DNA of 64,000 nt, taken from contig NZ_CP065856.1 of the NCBI RefSeq assembly GCF_016065055.1, positions 806,001-870,000 of the forward strand, written 5' to 3'. The notes beneath the pieces were generated by a model. It was not told the DNA's origin. It saw nothing but the letters and a program-made list of their open reading frames with translations, and made no database searches. Source of the DNA: Halosimplex litoreum. GTDB lineage: Archaea > Halobacteriota > Halobacteria > Halobacteriales > Haloarculaceae. Made by a program: the position numbers and the translations under genes. Position 1 is the first letter of the stretch; each line of letters opens with the position of its first letter. This document shows positions 35,901 to 43,592 of the stretch, piece by piece.

Positions 35901-38900
35901 CGCCCCGTCTCGGAGCTCGCGGCCGACCCCACGTCGTTCGTCGAGGCGGCCCACCCCGACGACCGGGCCGACTACGAGGCCGACGTCGAGCGCTTGATCG
36001 CGGACGTCGAAGCGGGCGACCCGGCGGACACCTACGACGGCGAGTACCGGATCGAACGCGACGGGGAGACCCGGTGGGTCACCGTCACCCGGTTCCCGGT
36101 CGAAAACGAGGACGGGACCGTCGATCGGATCGTCGGCCGCGTGCAGGACGTGACCGAGCGCAAGCGCCGCCAGCGCGAGTACGAGCAGATCTTCGACGGT
36201 GTCACGGACGCGATCACGGTGTTCGACCCCGAGGCCGGCGACATAACCGACGTGAACGAGACCTACCGGGAGATGCTGGACTACGACCTCGAGACGATCC
36301 GGGAGCTGGGGATCGAGGGGCTCAGTGCAACCGACGAGGGCTACAGCGGCGACCGGGGGTGGGACCTCATTCGCGAGGTCGCCGAGACGGGCGAGCCCGA
36401 AACCGTCGAGTGGCGCGCCGTGACCGGCTCGGGCGAGCGGGTCTGGCTCGAAGTCACGCTCGCGCCGGCGGCGATCGGCGGCGAACTGCGGGTGCTGTCG
36501 ATACAGCGCGACGTGACCGAGCGCAAGCGCCGCCAGCGCGAGTACGAGCAGATCTTCGACGGCGTCACGGACGCGATCACGGTTCAGGACCCGGAGACGG
36601 GCGAGATGCTCGACTGTAACGAGCGGATGTGCGAGCTGACGGGATACGACCGCGAGCAACTGCTCGCGGACGGGATGGACGCGGTCACCGTCCCGGAGGA
36701 GGGGTACTCGAGCGAGCGCGCCCGGGAGAGAATCCAGGACGTGATGGACGGCGAGGAGCCGGGCAGCCACGAGTGGCTGCTAGAGCGCGCCGACGGGGAG
36801 CGCCGACGGGTCGAAGTGACCGACACGCCGGCGACGATCAACGGCCAGCGCCGGTACCTGGCCATCATCCGCGACATCACCGAGCGGCGTCGAACCGAGC
36901 GGCGGCTCGGAGCGATCCTCGACCGGATCGACGAGGCCATCTTCGTGACCCGCGCCCGGGAGTTAACCGTCGCGTCCCAGTCGCCCGACTACGTGAGTTC
37001 CGGCTACGAGCGGATCTGGGGCCAGTCCCTGGAGGCGATCCGCGAGACCTACGAGGACGGCTTCTTCGGGACGCTCCACCCCGACGACGAGAGCGAGTAC
37101 CGGGCGTTCGTCGAGGCGGTCGTCGCCGACGTCGAAGACGGGACGGCGGCCGACAGCTACTCCCACGAGTACCGTATCGAGCGCCCCGACGGCCAGCTGC
37201 GGTGGGTCCAGTCGGACTACTACCCCACCGACTGGGAGACCGGCGCCGACCGGCTCGTGATCGTGAGCCGCGACGTCACCGACCGGAAGGCCCGCGAACG
37301 GCGGATCGCGTCGTTCGACGACGCGACCGACGACCTCGCGACCGCGGACACCCCGGCGGAGGCGACGCGGACGGCCGTCGAGGCGGCCGCCGAGACGCTC
37401 GGTCTCCCGGCGGTCGGCGCGTTCCTCTACGACGGCGACGACGGCGTGCTCCGGCCGGAAGTCCTGACCGGGCCGCTCCCCGCCGACGAGGCCGTCGACC
37501 CCGTCGGGCCGGGGGACGGCCCGCTCTGGGACGGGTTCGCGACGGGAACGATCGTCGCCCCGGACGGCGGACGCGACGAGGCCGGCTTCGTCGGCGGTGG
37601 GAACGGGGCCGACGGCGGCGGCCCCGGCGTGCTGGCCGAACTGTCGACCTGGCGCGCGCTCGCGCTCGGCAACCACGGCGTCCTGCTGGTCGGCGCCCCC
37701 GAGGGCGAACTCGGACCAGAGACGATACAGGGAGCACACGTGCTGGCCGCGACGCTGGAGGCTGCGCTGAACCACCTCGAAGGGCGCCAGCGGCTCGAAG
37801 CTCGCGAGGAGCAGCTCCGCACCCAGACCGAGCGGGCCGAGCGCCTCGACCGGATCGCCCGGCTCACCCAGCGGGTCGAGGCCGCCATCACGGACGCGAC
37901 CGACCCCGGCGAGGTCGAGCGGGCCGTCTGCGAGCGCCTCGCCAGCTCCGGCCCCTACGACCTGGCGTGGGTCGGTGGCGTCGAGGTCGGCACGGACCGT
38001 CTCGTCCCGCGCGCGGTCGTCGGCGCCTCGGAGGGGTACGTCGAAGGACTGGACCTGACGACGACCGACGACACGGCCGACCCTCACCCCGCGGTCGCGG
38101 CGTGGGGCCACGAGGCGGTGCGGGTGGCAGACTCGCTCGTCGGAGCGGGGCCGGCCGACGACTGGCGGCGTCGGAGCCTCGCGGAGGGGTTCCAGTCGCT
38201 GTGTGCCGTCCCGCTGACCTACGACGGGACCACCCACGGGGCGTTGACCGTCGGCACGGACTCGCCGAAGGCGTTCGGCGAGCGCGAGCGCGAGGTGCTC
38301 GCGCAGCTGGGCACCTCGATCGCGAACGCGCTCGCGGCCGTCGAGCGCCGACGGGCGCTGGAGTCCGACGAGACAGTCGAACTGGAGTTCGCCGGCCCGG
38401 GCGAGACGCTCCCGTTCGCCCGTGCCGCCGACACGGCCGACTGTCGGGTGTCCCTCGAGCGGACCGTCTCCCGACGGGACGGCTCGGTCAGCGTCTACTA
38501 CGGCTTCGAGGGCGACGTGCCCGACGACGCGCAGACCATCGCGCGCCGAACGCTGCCCGGGACCGTCGACGTGGTGGCCGAGGAGGCGTCGTCGACGCTG
38601 GTGGAGACGCGGGCCGACGAGTGGTTCGGCGCACCGCTGGCGGAGTACGGCGGCGTCCTGCGCGAGGCGACGGCCGACCCCGACGAGGCGACGGTCGTCG
38701 TCGAGGTGCCGCGCCAGGCAGACGTGCGGTCGTTCGTCGACCGGTTGGCGGGGGTCGCGCCGTCGCTCGACCTCGTCGCTCGGCGCCAGCACCGGCGCCG
38801 GGACCGGACTCCGGCGGAACTGGCCGACCGAGCGCGCGAGCAACTCACCGACCGACAGTTCGAGGTCCTGCGGACCGCCCTCTCGGCCGGCTACTTCGAG

Positions 38901-39026
38901 TGGCCCCGGGCGAACGACGGCGGCGAGGTCGCCGGCCGCCTCGACATCACGCAGCCGACGTTCAACAAGCACCTCCGGATCGCCGAACGGGAGGTCTTCG
39001 GGCTGCTGTTCGACACCGATAGCTGA
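32976..39026 (+). CDS. Giant multi-PAS/GAF sensor with Bat-type HTH
   Basis: 2016 residues, soluble, no kinase domain. Order, approximate: degenerate receiver-like domain 1-125; PAS 1 at 138; PAS 2 at 274; PAS 3 at 403; PAS 4 at 541; PAS 5 at 660; GAF 1 at 778-935; PAS 6 at 944; PAS 7 at 1071; PAS 8 at 1192; PAS 9 at 1311; GAF 2 at 1443; GAF 3 at 1630; Bat (bacterio-opsin activator-like) domain 1795-1940; HTH_10 1950-2016 (LTDRQFEVLRTALSAGYFEW, then DITQPTFNKHLRIAEREVFG). Each PAS ends with a PAC motif such as RDVTERKRR. Smaller Bat-like proteins are one-component regulators of light- or oxygen-responsive genes; this one is far larger. PAS 5, 7 and 8 are recent duplicates at DNA level. Start ATG 32976 or 32985. 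Confidence 0.92.
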   Translation: MIGMFPVGSDPLRCAVAGTEAVAAALSNATAGGEGSLAVESVDPPADADAQVTERESDCLVVDSGATGVDAETVLERRNAERPEIPVVVLTDGWDAAREAAALSAGATETLPRRLAETDPGLLVGRVRSAVDREHASDAVEALYETVAGVAAVHDPETGDLIDANRAFCELVGSDRETVRSTALAEFTAEVPGYDRERLANAVTSVGDRADATGDGRDATDEGPDPIELEWPVETADGSVRWVESRLRPVALGGRRVVLAASVDVTERRRRERAYEQVFDSVNDVITVHDPWAERLVEVNETMADLTGYGRETLVEMDVQGFTVDEPGSGGERAYEVARRVAATGEAETDEWTVETAAGARRVLEVDLAPATIAGEDRVLALARDVTERRESQRRLQRERDRRSVLFENNPDPMLRVRFEDEEPTIREVNPAFETTFGYSADEVVGSGVGEAVVPESEREEYEQLRATVARGEPVDHEITRQTADGLREFLVRVIHFSADRPADRDGGSDADGPADRDGPADAYVWYTDVTERRELERTYRNVFENVSDGLILHDPETGEILDVNDRFCEMNGYEPEELRGETVDVITGPDHAYEDARERIRAAREEGPQLFEWRNQRESGETFPAEVHLSVVDIRGEERVLGSVRDVTERKRRQREYEQIFDGVNDGIVVQDPETAQPLDANRTFLDRLGYDSVAAVREAGLVGLSATDAGYTAERAREICRRVMETGEPETVEWLQETNAGERRWVEATVDAAVIGGEDRVVSMQRDVTERKRRERLIRALHESTDDLQEAETPEEVCEAAIDAATEVLDLWLPTCWLRGGDDESSDADVLAPVAAGDAVADLSPGDGPKPLEPGDLEYEAYESGERGVYDPAALDGGTPPGDAVLVPLGERGLFGAVDRDGDGFDDVTLDAAGILARHVTAALDRVERARELRESERRFRLIAEHIDEVVYVATADFSEIRYINDAYEDIYGRPVSELAADPTSFVEAAHPDDRADYEADVERLIADVEAGDPADTYDGEYRIERDGETRWVTVTRFPVENEDGTVDRIVGRVQDVTERKRRQREYEQIFDGVTDAITVFDPEAGDITDVNETYREMLDYDLETIRELGIEGLSATDEGYSGDRGWDLIREVAETGEPETVEWRAVTGSGERVWLEVTLAPAAIGGELRVLSIQRDVTERKRRQREYEQIFDGVTDAITVQDPETGEMLDCNERMCELTGYDREQLLADGMDAVTVPEEGYSSERARERIQDVMDGEEPGSHEWLLERADGERRRVEVTDTPATINGQRRYLAIIRDITERRRTERRLGAILDRIDEAIFVTRARELTVASQSPDYVSSGYERIWGQSLEAIRETYEDGFFGTLHPDDESEYRAFVEAVVADVEDGTAADSYSHEYRIERPDGQLRWVQSDYYPTDWETGADRLVIVSRDVTDRKARERRIASFDDATDDLATADTPAEATRTAVEAAAETLGLPAVGAFLYDGDDGVLRPEVLTGPLPADEAVDPVGPGDGPLWDGFATGTIVAPDGGRDEAGFVGGGNGADGGGPGVLAELSTWRALALGNHGVLLVGAPEGELGPETIQGAHVLAATLEAALNHLEGRQRLEAREEQLRTQTERAERLDRIARLTQRVEAAITDATDPGEVERAVCERLASSGPYDLAWVGGVEVGTDRLVPRAVVGASEGYVEGLDLTTTDDTADPHPAVAAWGHEAVRVADSLVGAGPADDWRRRSLAEGFQSLCAVPLTYDGTTHGALTVGTDSPKAFGEREREVLAQLGTSIANALAAVERRRALESDETVELEFAGPGETLPFARAADTADCRVSLERTVSRRDGSVSVYYGFEGDVPDDAQTIARRTLPGTVDVVAEEASSTLVETRADEWFGAPLAEYGGVLREATADPDEATVVVEVPRQADVRSFVDRLAGVAPSLDLVARRQHRRRDRTPAELADRAREQLTDRQFEVLRTALSAGYFEWPRANDGGEVAGRLDITQPTFNKHLRIAEREVFGLLFDTDS
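34914..34966 (+). repeat. Intragenic 53-base repeat, copy 1 of 3
   Basis: Start of the PAS 5 module (linker encoding DVTERKRRQREYEQIFDG). Identical over 53 bases to 36147-36199 and 36510-36562, at the starts of PAS 7 and PAS 8. Confidence 0.85.
36147..36199 (+). repeat. Intragenic 53-base repeat, copy 2 of 3
   Basis: Start of the PAS 7 module; identical to copies at 34914 and 36510 over 53 bases, after which the PAS cores diverge. Confidence 0.85.
36510..36562 (+). repeat. Intragenic 53-base repeat, copy 3 of 3
   Basis: Start of the PAS 8 module, 363 bases (121 codons) after copy 2, which is one full PAS-PAC unit. Supports unit-length tandem duplication. Confidence 0.85.
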
Positions 39027-39097
39027 CCCGCGGTCGTCCCGCCCGTGGCCGTGTGAACCGGGGCGCCCGGACGGCGACGGCAGTCGGCCGCTCGAGC

Positions 39098-40552
39098 TCA
39101 CCGGACACCCTCTCGCTCGAGCGCGGCCAGCCGCTCGCACAGCGCGGGACCGAGCGCGACCGTCCGCAGGCGGCCGACCGCCGCCAGCGGCGACGCGGCG
39201 GCGTCGGGAACCGGGTAGTCGTGGTCGGACCGACCGTCCGCAGTCGTCCCGAAGAGAGTCGCGAGCCGTCGGGCGCGACCCGCCGCGTAGGCGCCGACGA
39301 CCGCCGACGCCGGTCGCCCCGAGCGTGTGAGCGCCCTGACGAACGCGAGGGCGTCCTCGACCGCGAGGGCGGTCCGGAACCCGGTCGCCGGTGCGACGGG
39401 ACAGGCGACCGGCCCGCAAGCGGCTACGCGGCCGTTCCCCCAGGACCCGGGCGGGGGCGACCGGTCGGGTACTCGAACCTGCCGGACGGTCGTCGGCTCG
39501 GCACCGTCGAGTCCCGTCGGGACCTCGATATCGTTCGGCAACGCCGTCTCGGGGGCGAGGTCGTCGCTCGCCTGGCCGCGGTCCGGGACCCGGGCCGTCA
39601 CCCGGACGCACTCACGGGACTCGTCGGGACAGGGGAGCCGTTGCACGAGCGCGGCGTCGTGGTACCGCTCCCGGATCCGATCCCCACCGAGGCCGTCGTC
39701 CGTTTCCGTCTCGTACTGGACCAGCGTCGCTGACTCGACCAGGGATCGGCTGGTCGGGCGAAACGAAGGGTCCAGTCCGCCGGCGTCGACGACCACGTCG
39801 AACCACTCGCGGACGCCGTCGGCGAACTCGACGGCGACGCCGTCGTCACGGGGGGAGAGGGCGACGACTGGCGTGTCGCGCCGGCGCTGGCGACCGCCGA
39901 GGCGCGCTTCGAGCGCTCGGCGGAGCCCGCAGGTCCGGACGAGGACCGGCGACGCCTCGGTCGCCGACCGGTCCCCGACGGACGCGGCGTCGGTCGGAGC
40001 AGTCGAGTCGACGTCTCGGACGGTGACGCCACGGACGGCGACGCCGCGGCTCCGCACCGTCGAACCGACGTCGACGGCGTCGAGAGTCGCCAGCGCCGAC
40101 GGTGTCAGGGCGGTCACCCGCGACCGAACCGGCGCGTCCTCGCCAGCCACGATCAACGGGTCGTACCCCGCTCGCCGGAGCAACAGCGCGAGCGTCGCGC
40201 CGACCCCGGTGGCCCCGACGACCAGGACCTGTCTGTCGGGATAGCCGCCGATCGCGTCGTCGGTCGGCACCCGGACCGCCCGGTCGCCGGACCGGTCGGT
40301 GCGGTCGGCCTCTCCGGTCCGGACCGTCGGGTCGTCGGCGCCGTCGTCGGACCCCGACCCCTCGTCGGGACGGGGTCGCCGACCCGCCGGCCGGTCGGAA
40401 TCGGTCGCCGATTCCTCGTCGGTCGGCGGGTCGTGAGACGGCCCGGCGGCGCGACCGGAGTCGGTTCGCCACCGGTCGAGCGGACGGCCGGTCCGGCTTC
40501 GCCCGCCCGACGCGCAACGGCCACTCGGATGCGACGGTCGACGATTCTGCAT
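39098..40552 (-). CDS. FAD-dependent oxidoreductase (UbiH/aromatic hydroxylase-like)
   Basis: 484 residues from ATG 40552 (MQNRRPSHPSG). The first 120 residues are disordered and charged. A Rossmann FAD motif VLVVGATGVGATLALLLRRA follows, with FDVVVDAGGLDPS and a late GPVACPVAPATGFRTALAVE that matches the third FAD motif (GD-like with the DAxHxxxP pattern altered). The NAD(P)H/FAD monooxygenase fold is likely, but the usual Asp of the third FAD motif is replaced, so activity is uncertain. Divergent from the HTH gene at 40802. Confidence 0.68.
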   Translation of the reverse strand: MQNRRPSHPSGRCASGGRSRTGRPLDRWRTDSGRAAGPSHDPPTDEESATDSDRPAGRRPRPDEGSGSDDGADDPTVRTGEADRTDRSGDRAVRVPTDDAIGGYPDRQVLVVGATGVGATLALLLRRAGYDPLIVAGEDAPVRSRVTALTPSALATLDAVDVGSTVRSRGVAVRGVTVRDVDSTAPTDAASVGDRSATEASPVLVRTCGLRRALEARLGGRQRRRDTPVVALSPRDDGVAVEFADGVREWFDVVVDAGGLDPSFRPTSRSLVESATLVQYETETDDGLGGDRIRERYHDAALVQRLPCPDESRECVRVTARVPDRGQASDDLAPETALPNDIEVPTGLDGAEPTTVRQVRVPDRSPPPGSWGNGRVAACGPVACPVAPATGFRTALAVEDALAFVRALTRSGRPASAVVGAYAAGRARRLATLFGTTADGRSDHDYPVPDAAASPLAAVGRLRTVALGPALCERLAALEREGVR

Positions 40553-40594
40553 TCGGTGACCGTTCGCGGCGGCCGTACCTAAGGGGTCGAACCG

Positions 40595-40613
40595 TGTTTC
40601 AGACCGGGAAACA
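40595..40613. promoter_or_regulatory. Inverted repeat TGTTTC-N7-GAAACA
   Basis: TGTTTC AGACCGG GAAACA, 43 bases upstream of the FAD protein start (minus strand) and 190 bases upstream of the HTH start. A second copy of nearly the same sequence, TTTCAGA-CC-GAAAC, occurs at 41313-41333. Candidate operator for the HTH protein at 40802. Confidence 0.5.
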
Positions 40614-40801
40614 GCGCGCCCGACCGGGGCGCTGTCGCCGAGCGGTGACCGCCCGGCCACAGCGCGCCCGCACGGTCGACGCGGCACCCGTGCGATCAGT
40701 TGTCATCACAACGTGTGTAGCCTCCGCGACCGGGCGGGGACAACGCCAGTTGCCAGTACACCGAGGGGAGTCGGGCCGGACGGTACGGACGAGACGGACC
40801 G

Positions 40802-41209
40802 ATGGTACTCACCGAATCAGTGCGGTCGGAGCCAGCCCAGACGCCTGCCGACGCGACGGGCGACCTCTCGACCGACGAACTCCTGGAACTGCTGGACGCG
40901 GCGTACACGAGACCGATCCTCGAAGCGATCCGGACCGAGGCGAAACCCGCCCGAGCGATCGCGGAAGCCTGTGGTGCGTCCCGTCCGACGGTGTACCGAC
41001 GACTGAACCGGCTGCAGGAGGCCGGCCTCGTCGACACCGACCTCGCGTGCGACGCCGAGGGGCACCACCGGACGGTGTTCGAGGCCGCGTTCGACTCGCT
41101 GACCATCGGATTCACCGACGACGGTCTCTCGGTGAAAGCCACCGGGTCCGACGTCGGCTCCGGCGCCACCGCCGACGACCGCGAGCCGGTACCGGCCCGC
41201 TCGCGTTGA
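40802..41209 (+). CDS. ArsR-like HTH transcriptional regulator
   Basis: 135 residues. The helix-turn-helix is at about 25-90 (DELLELLDAAYTRPILEAIR, then GASRPTVYRRLNRLQEAGLV) followed by a short beta-wing and a low-complexity tail. One domain and no effector domain are apparent. Start ATG 40802 (MVLTESVRSE). Divergent from the FAD protein and flanked by two GTTTC-N7-GAAAC inverted repeats that are likely autoregulatory sites. Confidence 0.8.
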   Translation: MVLTESVRSEPAQTPADATGDLSTDELLELLDAAYTRPILEAIRTEAKPARAIAEACGASRPTVYRRLNRLQEAGLVDTDLACDAEGHHRTVFEAAFDSLTIGFTDDGLSVKATGSDVGSGATADDREPVPARSR

Positions 41210-41312
41210 TCGCCGGAGTCGCGGTTGCGCCGTCCGGACCGTCCGTGTCCGCCGATCTCCCAGTCGTTCCTCGCCGAGTCCCCGACCCCGAGGCGGCCCC
41301 GCTCGGACCCGC

Positions 41313-41333
41313 GTGTTTCAGAGCCCGAAACAC
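41313..41333. promoter_or_regulatory. Inverted repeat GTGTTTC-N7-GAAACAC
   Basis: GTGTTTC AGAGCCC GAAACAC, a perfect seven-base inverted repeat 104 bases past the HTH gene stop. It matches the site at 40595-40613 in both arms and part of the spacer (AGA.CC). Confidence 0.5.
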
Positions 41334-41444
41334 TGGTCGCCGTTTGATTACGGTCCGGGGGCTATCACCGATCACCCGCCCGGGCCGGAGGCGGGCGCAG
41401 TATCCGGTCGCTGTCACGCCCTCCGTGACGCGGACTCGACCCAT

Positions 41445-41708
41445 CCCCTCCGTCGAGTCGTCCGGTCCCCTCCGTCGAGTCGTCCGGTCCCCTCCGTCGA
41501 GTCGTCCGGTCCCCTCCGTCGAGTCGTCCGGTCCCCTCCGTCGAGTCGTCCGGTCCCCTCCGTCGAGTCGTCCGGTCCCCTCCGTCGAGTCGTCCGGTCC
41601 CCTCCGTCGAGTCGTCCGGTCCCCTCCGTCGAGTCGTCCGGTCCCCTCCGTCGAGTCGTCCGGTCCCCTCCGTCGAGTCGTCCGGTCCCCTCCGTCGAGT
41701 CGTCCGGT
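41445..41708. repeat. 22-bp tandem array, 12 perfect copies
   Basis: Copies start every 22 bases from 41445 to 41687 and are identical. The unit begins CCCCTCCGTCGAGTCG and ends TCCGGT; a thirteenth, broken copy begins at 41709 (CCCTCCGCCGG). Because 22 is not a multiple of three, each strand reads the same 22-residue pattern in all three frames, so several long frames appear open by chance. The minus strand has a G run in every unit. Zero divergence implies recent expansion or homogenisation. Confidence 0.95.
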
Positions 41709-42026
41709 CCCCTCCGCCGGACCCGCTCGTCGTCACGGGGACAGTCCACCCACCCCCTCGGCCCACCCCCTCCAACGGGGCTGGCTCCCGCCACCACCGC
41801 TGTCGGCCCCACCGCCCTGTCGGGCCGCGCCCGCCGTCTTCGGTCCCACGGCCCGTCTCTCCCGCGGCCGATTCGAGCCGGGTCCCCGCCCGCTTCGGCC
41901 CCCACGACTCGACACGGCCCCCTGCGACCACCGACTCGACTCCGGACCCGATAGGTCTCGCTGCCCGTCGACCGGAGCCGAGCGAGCGCCGAGCCAGGGA
42001 TGGAGCGACGACTCGAGTCTCCGAGT

Positions 42027-42110
42027 TATAGTAGAATTTGAAAGCGTTTGCACGGTCGATCGCATGCGATCATGCGATCGTCCGAGCGATGTCTTTCAAA
42101 TTCTACTATA
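42027..42110. mobile_element. 84-bp element with perfect 18-bp terminal inverted repeats (MITE-like)
   Basis: Left arm TATAGTAGAATTTGAAAG (42027-42044) and right arm 42093-42110, its exact reverse complement. The 48-base interior carries the 14-bp palindrome GATCGCATGCGATC (42058-42071) and overlapping GCGATC repeats. The arms are AT-rich against a GC-rich background. No gene fits, so it could be a non-autonomous transposon remnant or a strong cruciform/terminator. Confidence 0.6.
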
Positions 42111-42157
42111 GACGGTCCGGTTCCCGTTCCGTCGCCCTCGCGCACCGTTGTCGAGGG

Positions 42158-42568
42158 TCACCGTTCTCCGTCGCTGGCCGTCTCGACCGCCTCGGTGTCC
42201 GCGACGGCCCGGCGTGCGTCGTCGAGCAGCCCGTCCCCACCGGCGACCAGCACCAGCGGGTCGCCCGCGGGGGCGTACACGTCCATCTCCGTCCCCTTCT
42301 CGGAGTACCACTGGTCGACGACGGTGACGAGACCGGCCTCGGCGAGGTTGTCGAGGTGGTAGTCGGCGTTCTGGATCGACGTGTCGACACGCTCGGCCAG
42401 GTCCGACTGTGTCGCCGGCTCACGGTAGAGTTCCGAGAGGATCGACCGGGCGAGCTCGGAAGAGAGGACCGAGAAGACGACACCGGAATCGACGCCGTCG
42501 AGCCCGACGACCTCCGGCTGGCCGTCCGGCTGGTCGGCTCGTGACTTTCGAGGTAACAGGTGGCTCAT
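42158..42568 (-). CDS. ArsR-like winged-helix regulator
   Basis: 136 residues from ATG 42568 (MSHLLPRKSR). The winged helix is at about 35-100: LSSELARSILSELYREPATQ, SDLAERVDTSIQNADYHLDN, LAEAGLVTVVDQWYSEKGTE, then MDVYAPAGDPLVLVAG. This is a common haloarchaeal family with no known effector. Ends 48 bases from the inverted-repeat element. An upstream in-frame start at 42622 is possible but its extension looks non-coding. Confidence 0.8.
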   Translation of the reverse strand: MSHLLPRKSRADQPDGQPEVVGLDGVDSGVVFSVLSSELARSILSELYREPATQSDLAERVDTSIQNADYHLDNLAEAGLVTVVDQWYSEKGTEMDVYAPAGDPLVLVAGGDGLLDDARRAVADTEAVETASDGER

Positions 42569-42821
42569 ACCCGATACAACCAGCCAGCCCCCCAGAAGTG
42601 GTCGCACTACGTCTGTCGACACCCCGACGCTCCCGGGCTAGATATATTGATCCGACGCGTACGACCGACCCGTCACGGGACGGACGCTGTTCCGGCCTAC
42701 CGATCGCTCGGATCCCACTCACCCCTCGTTCGGTGAGCCTCTCGTCCCGATTGGGGACGGTCGGTAACGATTACTCATCGGGCTCCCAACAGCTTTCGAA
42801 GCGGAGAGCCAATGAACTCGT

Positions 42822-43271
42822 ATGCAAGGCCTTCGCTGGATCCAGATGAGCGAGGACGAGCGCGACGCGTTTCTCGGACACGGCGGGGCGGGAGTCATCT
42901 CGTTCTCGACGCCGCCGGGCGACCCCCCGTTCACGCTGCCGGTCTCGTACGGCTACGACGAGGGCCTGGGGAACTTCTACTTCAAGCTCGCCGTGCCGCC
43001 GGACAGTCCGAAAGCCGAGGCGATCGACGAGCCGGTTTCGTTCACGTCGTACGCTCGGACGGACGAAGGGTGGCGCAGCGTCGTCGCCACCGGGACCCTC
43101 GAAGCGGTGGCCGACATGCCCGAGGACTCGGTCGCAGCACAGGGGATGTGGGCGGTCGACATCCCGTCGGTCGACATCTTCGAGCGGCCGCGCGAGGACG
43201 TACCGTTCAGTGACTTCCGGCTGGCGCCCACGCGGATCTCCGGGCGCAAGGAAGCACAGACCGAACCGTGA
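42822..43271 (+). CDS. Pyridoxamine 5'-phosphate oxidase-like flavin-binding protein
   Basis: 149 residues. Split-barrel flavin-binding fold: GVISFSTPPGDPPFTLPVSY, KLAVPPDSPKAEAIDEPVSF, WRSVVATGTLEAV and DIPSVDIFERPRED. Members bind FMN, F420 or heme and act in reduction or detoxification; the partner cannot be told here. Start ATG 42822 (MQGLRWIQMSED). TACTCAT about 50 bases upstream may belong to its promoter. Confidence 0.75.
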   Translation: MQGLRWIQMSEDERDAFLGHGGAGVISFSTPPGDPPFTLPVSYGYDEGLGNFYFKLAVPPDSPKAEAIDEPVSFTSYARTDEGWRSVVATGTLEAVADMPEDSVAAQGMWAVDIPSVDIFERPREDVPFSDFRLAPTRISGRKEAQTEP

Positions 43272-43363
43272 CGGGGATGGGGCCACGACGCCAGCGTGGC
43301 TCTCGTTCGTCGTGCCAGCGGGCGGACCACGACGACTCCGCTGCCGGCGGGGGGCGGTGACGC

Positions 43364-43546
43364 GTGGCCGACCGGGTCGGGCTCGCCGAGTCGGTAGCGA
43401 TCGCGGTCGGCGGGATGGTCGGCGGCGGGATCGTCGCGATCCTCGGCGTCGTGGTCGCGCCGACGGTCGGCGTCGAACTCCTGTATTTCGAGCGCGAGCC
43501 GATCCGGAAAGAACTGCGAGAGCTGGAGGGCGGCGGGTCGCGGTGA
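43364..43546 (+). pseudogene. Remnant of an APC-type amino acid permease (N- and C-terminal pieces joined)
   Basis: A 60-codon frame from GTG 43364. The beginning (VGLAESVAIAVGGMVGGGI then VAILGVVV) matches the first span of APC superfamily permeases, including the GGMxGGGI substrate motif. It is followed immediately by LYFEREPIRKELREL, which resembles a cytoplasmic C-terminus. A working permease needs about 400-450 residues, so I read this as an internal deletion product. An intact one-span peptide is the alternative. Confidence 0.5.
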
Positions 43547-43592
43547 ACCGCCCGCGTGGCCACCGCCGGCGGGACCGGTGTCGTCGAGATGC

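Larger units (their letters stand above)
41210..42157. other. 948-base gene-free region with repeats
   Basis: Holds the second GTTTC/GAAAC inverted repeat (41313), the 22-bp array (41445-41708), a pyrimidine-rich low-complexity block (about 41715-41960) and the 84-bp inverted-repeat element (42027-42110). Open frames over the array on both strands are produced by the repeat itself and are not convincing genes. Confidence 0.8.

Noticed and set aside
34914-36562. Spaced 53-base repeats as a repeat-spacer array or insertion sequence ends.
   Set aside because: They are within one reading frame and code for the linker before PAS domains; domain duplication explains them.
33495-39611. Long open frames antisense to the giant sensor gene (up to 882 codons).
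   Set aside because: They mirror the high-GC coding strand: Arg/Gly/Pro-rich translations without domains, opposite to a gene with clear PAS and GAF motifs.
41445-41708. The tandem array as a CRISPR.
   Set aside because: Units are contiguous with no spacers.
41313-41954. Open frames across the 22-bp array on both strands (Ser/Pro/Arg-rich or Asp/Gly/Arg-rich repeats).
   Set aside because: They come from a 22-bp repeat lacking stop codons in any frame; no start context, promoter or non-repetitive domain supports a protein.
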